From positions 1 to 64,000 of the forward strand of contig JANXSM010000062.1 of the NCBI GenBank assembly GCA_025352665.1: DNA of 64,000 nucleotides, written 5' to 3'. Made by a program: the position numbers and the translations under genes. Of the stretch, positions 57,540-64,000 are shown piece by piece (the first letter of the stretch is position 1; the number at the start of each line of letters is the position of its first letter). The notes beneath the pieces are model-generated. The model was not told the origin of the DNA, searched no databases, and was given only the letters and a program-made list of their open reading frames with translations. The stretch is from Rhodospirillales bacterium. GTDB taxonomy: Bacteria; Pseudomonadota; Alphaproteobacteria; Acetobacterales; Acetobacteraceae.

Positions 57540-58178
57540 TCAGCCCTGTGGCGTGTAGCGCCAGACGGAAGCGGGCGGGAAGTTCAACGCAGTCCAGGCC
57601 TCGCGCTTGGCGGCCAGATCGTGCTTGCGGCTGGGCAAGGGAGAGGTCACGCAATAGCTGTAGTGCAGGAAACCACGGCCGGGGGCCACAGCTTCGATCG
57701 CGTCGATGAAACGGCGCTGCTCGGACACTGGCAGCAACACCAGCGGAATGCCGCAAACGACGGTGCCGATCTTGCCGCGCACATGGTCGGGCAGCAGGGC
57801 TGGCAAGGAGCGTGCATCCCCCTCGATCACGTTCACCCCCGGCAGCACGCGTCGCAGGTGGGCGGCCATGGTCGGCACGATTTCAACCACATAAAGCCGC
57901 TCGGGCGGCAGGCCGCTGTTGAGCAGTGCGCGCGAGATCACCCCGGTGCCGGCGCCGAGTTCCACCACCCACTCGTCGGGCGCGCGGCGGGTCTGCTGCA
58001 CCACCTTGCCGCACAGGACCGGCGAGGACGGCACGATCGAGCCCATCTGCAGCGGATTGGCGATCCAGCGACGGAAGAACATCCATGGATTGGACACCGT
58101 GGTCGCATCGGACCCCTCACTTGCCCCCGTCTCGTCGGTCGGGGTCTGTCGCAATCCGGGTTTCATCACGTGTGTCAT
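57540..58178 (-). CDS. class I SAM methyltransferase, phospholipid N-methyltransferase (PmtA)-like
   Basis: A 212-residue methyltransferase. [20 protein letters not shown] is the amphipathic membrane-binding start seen in PmtA-type enzymes. [16 protein letters not shown] is SAM motif [14 protein letters not shown] motif II, and [11 protein letters not shown] the post-motif loop. PmtA methylates phosphatidylethanolamine towards phosphatidylcholine; rRNA dimethylases share the fold, so the acceptor is not certain. It is upstream of the MFS gene on the same strand (51-nt gap). Confidence 0.82.
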   Translation of the reverse strand: MTHVMKPGLRQTPTDETGASEGSDATTVSNPWMFFRRWIANPLQMGSIVPSSPVLCGKVVQQTRRAPDEWVVELGAGTGVISRALLNSGLPPERLYVVEIVPTMAAHLRRVLPGVNVIEGDARSLPALLPDHVRGKIGTVVCGIPLVLLPVSEQRRFIDAIEAVAPGRGFLHYSYCVTSPLPSRKHDLAAKREAWTALNFPPASVWRYTPQG

Positions 58179-58309
58179 CGCTGTGTCACTCTTGTGCCTG
58201 TTCGACCGCGTCGCGCCGGCGGTGCTAGCGCAATCAGGGGGGTTGGGAAAGATGTCTGATGAGGGATGCGTTGCAACGCAGACAATCGGATGCGAGTTCC
58301 GAGGTCAAT

Positions 58310-58381
58310 CCATGTCGGCAGGCAGATGTTCACCCATGTCGGCAAGCCGACGTTCATCCATGTCGGCAAGCCGCCTTTCAA
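58310..58381. repeat. 24-bp tandem repeat, three units
   Basis: CCATGTCGGCA recurs at 58310, 58334 and 58358, an exact 24-bp period, with partly conserved sequence between (GTTCACCCATGTC, GTTCATCCATGTC). It lies in the 306-nt gap between the methyltransferase and pleD, which otherwise shows no gene. A short leftward frame through it encodes repeated GLPTW but has no support. Confidence 0.65.
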
Positions 58382-58484
58382 CCTCCTCATGTGAACGCTA
58401 TGCTCGGGTGACTCGCACGCAAAGTGGTTCGGCCGCGCCGCGGCATGTTGCCGTTCGCCTGATGGAAGGCTCTACTCGCCGCCG

Positions 58485-59849
58485 ATGACAGCCCGAATTC
58501 TCATCGTCGACGATGTCCCCGCCAACACGCGGCTGCTCGAAGCCAGGCTGAGCGCGGAATATTATCAGGTCGCCAGCGCCCAGGACGGGTTCGAGGCCCT
58601 GCGTCTGGCCCAGGCTTGGCAGCCGGACCTGATTTTGCTCGACATCATGATGCCCGAGATGGATGGCTTCGAGACCTGCCGACGCCTCAAGGCCGACCCC
58701 GCCACGCTGCACATTCCGGTCGTGATGGTCACAGCCCTCGGGGAGCCTGCCGAGCGGCTGCAGGGCCTGGAAGCCGGCGCCGACGATTTTCTGACCAAAC
58801 CCGTCGAATACGACACGCTGTTGGCGCGCGTGCGCTCCCTGGTCCGCCTCAAACGCCTGCTCGATGAATTGCGTGTACGAGGCGAGACCGCCCGGGCGCT
58901 GGGCCTCGCCGGCGAACAGGTGTGCGTCCCCTCCGTCTCCGGCGCCCGGGCGCTGGTGGTCGACGACTGGGATCTCGGCGCCCAGGCGATCCAGGACAGC
59001 CTGTCCCGCGAGGGCATCCTGCCCGGTCGCGCCAGCAGCGAGGCGGAGGCGATGGCGCTGACCGCCGCCATTCCGTTCGACCTCATCGTGCTCAGCCTGT
59101 CGATGACCACGGACGACCCGCTGCGCCTGGCCTCGCGCCTGCGCGCCGCCGACATCACCCACGACATCCCGCTGCTGCTGATCGCCGAGCCGGAGCAGCG
59201 TGAACGTATCCTGCGCGGCTTCGACCTTGGCGCCAACGATTGGCTGTTGCGTCCGGTCGACGAGAATGAGCTGCGCGCGCGCGCACGCAACCAGATCCGT
59301 CGCAAGTTCTACCAGGACCGCCTGCGCGCCGACCTGGGATCCGCGTTGGAGATGGCGCTGACCGATCCGCTCACCGGATTTTACAACCAGCGCTACCTGA
59401 TGCGCCACCTGCGCAGCCTGCTCGCCGGCGGACAGCCCAACGGCATTGCGGTCATGATGGTGGACGTGGATCACTTCAAGGAGATCAACGACCGCTACGG
59501 TCATTCGGTCGGCGACACCGCGCTGAAGGCGATCGCCGACACGCTGCGCACCCGCACGCGCGTGTTCGACAGCATTGCGCGCTACGGGGGCGAGGAATTC
59601 GTCGTTGTCATGCCTGGCGCCGGGGCCCAGGACGCGCTGAGTGCCGCCGAACGCCTGCGCAGCTCGGTCGAGCGCATGCCCTTTGCCCCGCAGCCAGGAC
59701 TCACCCACGCGCTGACGGTGAGCATCGGCATCTCATTTACCGACAGCCCACTGATGACGCCTGAGCTTTTGCTGCAGTCCGCAGATCATGCGATGTATCA
59801 GGCAAAACGTGCCGGACGGAACCGTGTCGAGATGGCGCCGCCCGGGTAA
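58485..59849 (+). CDS. pleD: PleD-type response regulator diguanylate cyclase
   Basis: A 454-residue REC-REC-GGDEF protein. REC1 has ILIVDDVPAN, the phospho-acceptor Asp in LILLDIMMPEMDG, and the Lys in FLTKPV. REC2 is degenerate: its acceptor position reads LIVLSLSM. The GGDEF domain keeps the active site RYGGEEF, and RVFD seven residues before it is an RxxD inhibitory site. It makes c-di-GMP when phosphorylated and controls polar development in Caulobacter. The adjacency to rpmG is a typical alphaproteobacterial pairing. Confidence 0.95.
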   Translation: MTARILIVDDVPANTRLLEARLSAEYYQVASAQDGFEALRLAQAWQPDLILLDIMMPEMDGFETCRRLKADPATLHIPVVMVTALGEPAERLQGLEAGADDFLTKPVEYDTLLARVRSLVRLKRLLDELRVRGETARALGLAGEQVCVPSVSGARALVVDDWDLGAQAIQDSLSREGILPGRASSEAEAMALTAAIPFDLIVLSLSMTTDDPLRLASRLRAADITHDIPLLLIAEPEQRERILRGFDLGANDWLLRPVDENELRARARNQIRRKFYQDRLRADLGSALEMALTDPLTGFYNQRYLMRHLRSLLAGGQPNGIAVMMVDVDHFKEINDRYGHSVGDTALKAIADTLRTRTRVFDSIARYGGEEFVVVMPGAGAQDALSAAERLRSSVERMPFAPQPGLTHALTVSIGISFTDSPLMTPELLLQSADHAMYQAKRAGRNRVEMAPPG

Positions 59850-59864
59850 ATTCGGGTCGCCAGA

Positions 59865-60032
59865 TTACTTGATCTTGGCTTCCTTGAAGACGACATGTTT
59901 GCGAGCAACCGGATCATACTTCCGGAACTCCAGCTTGCCTGTCTGGGCGCGCGCGTTCTTCTTGGTAACGTAGAAAAAGCCGGTGTCCGCGGTGGACACG
60001 AGTTTGATCTGGACAGTGTTGGTCTTGGCCAT
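59865..60032 (-). CDS. rpmG: 50S ribosomal protein L33
   Basis: A 55-residue ribosomal protein: [50 protein letters not shown]. It is the cysteine-free form, not needing zinc. ATG 60032 has GAGGG at 7 nt. It is convergent with pleD (15-nt gap) and divergent from the protease-like gene. Confidence 0.96.
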   Translation of the reverse strand: MAKTNTVQIKLVSTADTGFFYVTKKNARAQTGKLEFRKYDPVARKHVVFKEAKIK

Positions 60033-60060
60033 CGGGAAACCCTCATGAAGGGCGCGGACA

Positions 60061-60927
60061 ATGGCCATGGAAGCAGCTGGCGTCAAGGTTGAAGCGATCG
60101 GCCGGCGCGCGGTTCTGGCCGGTCTTGCCACGATGGGGGCGGGGCTTGCGCCGCAACCGGTCGAGATCTGGCAAGGACTATGCGTTGTCTCAGTACGGCT
60201 CGACGGCCAGGACGCGCGGATGCTGCTCGACACCGGCGCCGAACGCAGCGTCATCACCCGCGCGGCCGTCGCACGTCTGAAGCTGGCGCTCGATCCCTGG
60301 GTCGGCAGTGCTCTGCGCGGCGCTGGTGGCCGGATTGACGAGCACCAGAACGCGGTCGTCCACACCGCCATGATCGGCGACACCAGGCTGTATCAGCGCG
60401 CACCGGGCACGGCCCTCAGCCTGCCGGTCTCAGCACTCGACCTCGAAGGCGTCGACGGTCTGCTTGGCAGCGATATGCTGCGCCATCACAGCGTCACTTT
60501 GGATCTGGCCGCCGGGCAATTGCAGTTCGACGCGCCGCCGGTCTCGTCGGCCCGTATCCGGCTGGAGAAATTCCGCCTCAATCTGCTGCTCGTCCCAGTC
60601 ACGCTGGACGGCCACCGTCTTGCAGCCCTGGTCGACACCGGTGCCTCGATCTCGTTCATCAACGCCCGCGGCCTGTTCCAGCTCGGGCTCACCGCCGCCG
60701 CCCTGGCGCGCGACCCTGTGGTGCAGAGTGCCGCAATCGGTGGCAGCTTCACCGCCCGCCGCCACCGTTTCGTGAGCCTGAAACTGGGCGGCCTGACCAT
60801 CCCGAACGCGGAACTGCTGGCAGCCGAAGTGCCGCAGCCCGGGTTCGACATGGTGCTGGGACTGGACGCGCTCAGCCGCCAGCCCTTCACGCTCTCCTAT
60901 GAAGGGCTCTGGCTGGCGATTGTTTAA
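60061..60927 (+). CDS. tandem retropepsin-like aspartic protease family protein
   Basis: A 288-residue protein with two retropepsin-like repeats, each with the catalytic motif: [12 protein letters not shown] (about residue 57) and [12 protein letters not shown] (about 198). A possible signal or anchor ([17 protein letters not shown]) lies near the N-terminus. Each repeat has the LLGSDML or VLGLDAL strand that follows the active site in this fold. Two Asp motifs in one chain could form a pepsin-like pseudo-dimer. The substrate is unknown. It overlaps glgX by 4 nt tail to tail. Confidence 0.83.
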   Translation: MAMEAAGVKVEAIGRRAVLAGLATMGAGLAPQPVEIWQGLCVVSVRLDGQDARMLLDTGAERSVITRAAVARLKLALDPWVGSALRGAGGRIDEHQNAVVHTAMIGDTRLYQRAPGTALSLPVSALDLEGVDGLLGSDMLRHHSVTLDLAAGQLQFDAPPVSSARIRLEKFRLNLLLVPVTLDGHRLAALVDTGASISFINARGLFQLGLTAAALARDPVVQSAAIGGSFTARRHRFVSLKLGGLTIPNAELLAAEVPQPGFDMVLGLDALSRQPFTLSYEGLWLAIV

Positions 60928-63047
60928 ACCGCCTCGAACAACAGGAACGAGCGGCCAGTGACCTCATAGACATTGCCGGGCGTGAAATTCGGCTCGTCCG
61001 GCTCGCCCTCCAGATTGGTGTCGATCATGAGACGCCAGGACTGGTCGCCGCTGCCCTGGCTCGGCAAGGTGAACTCCACCAGATCGTGCCAGGCGTTGCA
61101 GATCATCAGCAGCGTCGCGTCCTCACCACGCCGGCGGATGCCCGATGGCGCTGCCCGTCCGTCGAGCATCAGCCCCACGCATTGGGCGCCACCATCCCAG
61201 TCGCCTTGCTGCATCTCGCCGCCGCCGGCATTGACCCAGGTGAGCTCCTTGACGTCGAGTTCCTCGTTATACGCCTCGGTCAGAAACCGATTGCGCCGCA
61301 GGATCGGAAACCGCCGCCGCAGCGCTGTCACCCGTGCCACGAAATCGATCTGCGCCTGGCCCTGCGGCGTGATGTCCCAGTTCACCCAGGAGATCTCGTT
61401 GTCCTGGCAATAGGCGTTGTTGTTGCCTTGCTGCGTGCGGGCGAACTCGTCGCCGGCCACCAGCATCGGCGTGCCCTGGCTCAGCAGAAGCGTCGCCAGC
61501 ATGTTGCGCATCTGCCGGCCGCGTACCCGATTGATCTCCTCGTCCTCGGTCGGACCTTCCGCACCGTAATTGTACGAGCGGTTGTCGGACGAGCCGTCCT
61601 GGCCGTTCTCCCCGTTCGCCTCGTTGTGTTTCTCGTTGTAGCTGACGGTATCCGCCAGGGTGAAACCGTCATGCGCCGTAATGAAGTTGACGGACGCCCA
61701 GGGCTTGCGGCCCTCATGGTCGAACTCGTTGGGCGATGCCAGCAGGCGCGGAGCCAGGTCGGCAACGCCTGCCTCCCCCTTCCAGAAATCGCGCACGGTG
61801 TCGCGGAACTTGTCGTTCCACTCGGTCCAGCCCGGCGGGAAGCCACCCACCTGGTACCCGCCCGGCCCGCAATCCCAGGGCTCGGCGATCAGCTTCACCG
61901 TGCCCAGCACCGGATCCTGCCCGCAGGCCTTCAGAAAGCCCGACTGGTTGTCGAACCCGTTCGTCTCACGCGCCAGAATGGTGCCGAGGTCGAAGCGGAA
62001 CCCATCCACATGCATCTCGTCAGCCCAATAGCGCAGGCTGTCGGTGACCATTTGGATCACCCGCGAATGGCTGAGGTTGAGCGTGTTCCCGGTGCCGGTG
62101 TCGTTGATATAGAAGCGTTTCTGGTCTGGCAGCAGCCGATAGTAGGACGCGTTGTCGATACCCTTGAACGACAGCGTCGGCCCGCGCTCATTGCCCTCTG
62201 CGGTGTGGTTGTAGACCACGTCGAGAATGATCTCGAGCCCGGCTTCGTGCACGCGGGCCACCATCTCCTTGAACTCACGCAATGAATTGGCGCGATCCGC
62301 AGCATAGCGCGGGTCCGGCGCAAAGAAGCCGATGGTGTTGTAGCCCCAGTAGTTGGTGAGGTTCTTTTCCAAAAGATGGCTGTCGTTGATGAAGCTGTGC
62401 ACCGGCAGCAACTCGACCGAGGTCACGCCGATCTTGCGGATATGCTCCAGCACCTCTGGCGTGCCGAACCCGGCATAGGTGCCTCGCAATTCCTCGGCCA
62501 CTTTCGGATGGCGCATGGTGTAGCCGCGCAGATGGGTCTCGTAGAACACCGTGCGGTCCCAGGCGATCGGATTGCGCCGGGGCTGGCCATGCCAGTCGAA
62601 ATTCGCGTCGACCACCACCGACTTGGGCACGAACGGTGCGGAATCGCGCTCGTCGAACGACAGGTTATCATCGGCATGGCCGATGGTATAGCCGAAGATC
62701 GCCGGATCCCAGGTGAGATCGCCGACATGGGCGCGGGCGTAGGGGTCCAGCAGCAGCTTGTTCGGGTTGAAACGATGGCCGGCGTCGGGCTCATACGGCC
62801 CGTGCACGCGGTAGCCGTACAGCTGGGCGGGCCCGATGTCGGGCAGCCAGCCGTGAAAAATCTGATCGGTATATTCGGGCAGCGTGATGCGCTCGATCTC
62901 GGTCGTGCCGGTGCTGTCGAACAGACACACTTCGACCTTGGTGGCGTGGGCTGAAAATAGGGAAAAATTGACACCGGTTCCGTCCCAATGCGCGCCGATG
63001 GGAAACGGCAAGCCTTCACGAATCCGGTTTTTCAGCGGAATGGCCAT
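60924..63047 (-). CDS. glgX: glycogen debranching enzyme GlgX
   Basis: A 707-residue GH13 isoamylase-type enzyme that removes short branches from phosphorylase-limited glycogen. The N-terminal CBM48 domain (GAHWDGTGVNFSLFSAHATK) precedes the catalytic barrel with DVVYNHTAEGN, DGFRFDLGTIL (nucleophile Asp), LIAEPWDCG (acid/base Glu) and FITAHDGFTL (His-Asp). All four regions are intact. ATG 63047 has AGGAG at 9 nt. No other glycogen genes are adjacent. Confidence 0.95.
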   Translation of the reverse strand: MAIPLKNRIREGLPFPIGAHWDGTGVNFSLFSAHATKVEVCLFDSTGTTEIERITLPEYTDQIFHGWLPDIGPAQLYGYRVHGPYEPDAGHRFNPNKLLLDPYARAHVGDLTWDPAIFGYTIGHADDNLSFDERDSAPFVPKSVVVDANFDWHGQPRRNPIAWDRTVFYETHLRGYTMRHPKVAEELRGTYAGFGTPEVLEHIRKIGVTSVELLPVHSFINDSHLLEKNLTNYWGYNTIGFFAPDPRYAADRANSLREFKEMVARVHEAGLEIILDVVYNHTAEGNERGPTLSFKGIDNASYYRLLPDQKRFYINDTGTGNTLNLSHSRVIQMVTDSLRYWADEMHVDGFRFDLGTILARETNGFDNQSGFLKACGQDPVLGTVKLIAEPWDCGPGGYQVGGFPPGWTEWNDKFRDTVRDFWKGEAGVADLAPRLLASPNEFDHEGRKPWASVNFITAHDGFTLADTVSYNEKHNEANGENGQDGSSDNRSYNYGAEGPTEDEEINRVRGRQMRNMLATLLLSQGTPMLVAGDEFARTQQGNNNAYCQDNEISWVNWDITPQGQAQIDFVARVTALRRRFPILRRNRFLTEAYNEELDVKELTWVNAGGGEMQQGDWDGGAQCVGLMLDGRAAPSGIRRRGEDATLLMICNAWHDLVEFTLPSQGSGDQSWRLMIDTNLEGEPDEPNFTPGNVYEVTGRSFLLFEAV

Positions 63048-63256
63048 CCTGTTGCGCTCCTGATGCGGTACCGAAACCGAAGTTGCATGGGTTGGTTCCG
63101 CAACCGGCGGCGCAGAGCGCCCACGCGTGGCCTCTCGCTGTGGAGACGTTCGCAGCACGTGCCGGCGACACGTGCGCGTGAGGACCGCGATTATTTACGT
63201 TTCGTCAATCATACTCGGGCAATGGCTTTGAGCTCGAAGCAACGAGGGATCTCTTG

Positions 63257-64000
63257 ATGTCGGTCGGTCGCGGATTGGGCTTGTGTATGTTCCTGCTGGC
63301 AGCCTGTGCCAGCGTGCTTGCGGCAATTTCGGTGCTCGATTCATGGCACCGCTGGGCCACGGCGGAGCACGCCATCGCGTCGACCCGAACCCTCGCCGAA
63401 ACCTTGCGGACGGTCGAGGTTCTGGGGCTCGAGCGGGCAGCCAGCACCACCGTGCTCGGCGCCCGCGAAGCGCAGGCCACCAATGCCGCCAAGGCGCTGC
63501 AGAACGCCCGCACGGTGACCGATCGTACTTTGCAGAGCCTTTCGGTCGCCACTTTGCCGCTGATCGGCGAGGACACGGACGTAACACCTCGCCTCACCGA
63601 AGCTCGCGCAGCTCTCGCTGGAATGCGGGCGAAACTGGACGGCGTCCTGGCCAAACCCGCCCAGGAGCGCGACTTGTCCATTGCCGATGATATCCAGAAC
63701 ATTGTGGCAGCACTACAGAAGAACCTCATGCTTCTGGTCAACCTGCAGGACCGCGAAACCGCGCAGGCCGATGTGCGTGCCGGCGGCTTCAGCCGTGTGG
63801 CGCTGCTGGCGGCCAATCTGCGCGATGTCAGCGGCCGGCAGAACAGCCGCTTGGTGGCCGCCATCGCCGCCCGCCGCCGCATGACGGCTGGCGACCTCGA
63901 GACCAGCCAACGTCTCGCCGGGCAGATCGACCAGCTGGCCCTGCAGATCGACGAGGCGTTCGCCCGGCTCGGCAATTCCCCCGTGCTGGCCGATCGGATG
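63257..64000 (+). CDS. N-terminal part of a membrane sensor/receptor, truncated by the window edge
   Basis: From ATG 63257 the frame stays open for 248 codons to the last base. A single membrane helix (about residues 7-28) is followed by a long helical extracytoplasmic region rich in Ala, Leu, Arg and Glu, ending at the edge. This resembles the sensor part of chemoreceptors, histidine kinases or GGDEF/EAL proteins; the output domain is outside the window. The 209-nt gap to glgX is divergent and would hold both promoters. The family cannot be decided. Confidence 0.75.
   Translation, partial: MSVGRGLGLCMFLLAACASVLAAISVLDSWHRWATAEHAIASTRTLAETLRTVEVLGLERAASTTVLGAREAQATNAAKALQNARTVTDRTLQSLSVATLPLIGEDTDVTPRLTEARAALAGMRAKLDGVLAKPAQERDLSIADDIQNIVAALQKNLMLLVNLQDRETAQADVRAGGFSRVALLAANLRDVSGRQNSRLVAAIAARRRMTAGDLETSQRLAGQIDQLALQIDEAFARLGNSPVLADRM

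Noticed and set aside
58310-58381. Possible CRISPR array
   Set aside because: Only three contiguous 24-bp units, no variable spacers and no cas genes.
58175-58390. Small leftward frame encoding repeated GLPTW
   Set aside because: The repetition is simply the 24-bp DNA tandem repeat. There is no ribosome site and no known family.

Overview
The window is chromosomal DNA from a high-GC alphaproteobacterium. Gene content and order fit Rhodospirillales, probably Acetobacteraceae or a close relative. Supporting signs are the blocks pleD-rpmG, ppiD-trpE and tpiA-secG-pyrG-kdsA-eno, the DUF2312/GapR-like and DUF1244 proteins, Coq7, a DUF6481 protein, a one-cysteine L36, and a chemoreceptor with a PilZ tail. 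About 65 genes are packed tightly, many with 1-4 nt stop/start overlaps. The genus is inference; no rRNA or tRNA gene was seen.

Layout: 0-8.6 kb holds a PilZ-tailed chemoreceptor, a ClC-CBS channel, a DenD-like dehydrogenase, an HD protein, an S10 peptidase and an orphan OmpR-type regulator. It is followed by an AT-rich intergenic island (8.57-8.9 kb) with palindromes. 9-20.3 kb holds a YidB-like protein, a ComEA-like protein, an acyl-CoA synthetase/AGE epimerase/HD operon, a GH5 hydrolase, an SbmA-type ABC protein, a renalase-like oxidoreductase, an EAL phosphodiesterase and a further HD protein. 20.3-32.2 kb is rich in 2-hydroxyacid and glyoxylate metabolism: a GlcD-GlcF-type fusion dehydrogenase, serine-glyoxylate aminotransferase, a DapA-family lyase, and glcD-glcE-membrane protein-glcF. 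A glycerate 2-kinase lies at 53.3 kb. 34.0-35.2 kb is a lower-GC patch with a decayed MazEF-like pair and a uracil-DNA-glycosylase-like gene, exactly where trpE ends without trpG. 36.7-44.3 kb is housekeeping (ppiD, tpiA, secG, pyrG, kdsA, an FKBP, eno). 44.3-48.7 kb is a sulfation cassette: an AT-rich sulfotransferase facing cysD and a cysN-cysC fusion, which together make PAPS. 48.7-64 kb holds coq7-dsbB, a GST, an MsbA-like exporter, pyruvate kinase, a frameshifted MFS citrate-type transporter, PleD, L33, a retropepsin-like protein, GlgX and the start of another membrane receptor.

The most notable structure not explained by genes is a family of six ~65-105 bp elements (about 8906, 13696, 32194, 38746, 50569 and 54565). 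They have TAGAG...CTCTA ends and behave like a MITE with TA target duplication. The four intact full-length copies sit exactly in the TA of a neighbouring gene's stop codon. Because the element begins with G, the stop is rebuilt as TAG. At 50.57-50.67 kb one element serves two convergent genes, whose stop codons would have shared a single CTAG before insertion. This appears to be a way for a small mobile element to settle harmlessly in a compact GC-rich genome.

The window also records decay events: a +1 shift in the MFS gene, an 11-bp duplication in a GNAT remnant, and a MazF-like toxin with Asp in place of the catalytic Arg. c-di-GMP signalling recurs (PleD, EAL protein, PilZ receptor). Coordinates use the most plausible start codons; several genes have GTG or TTG starts.
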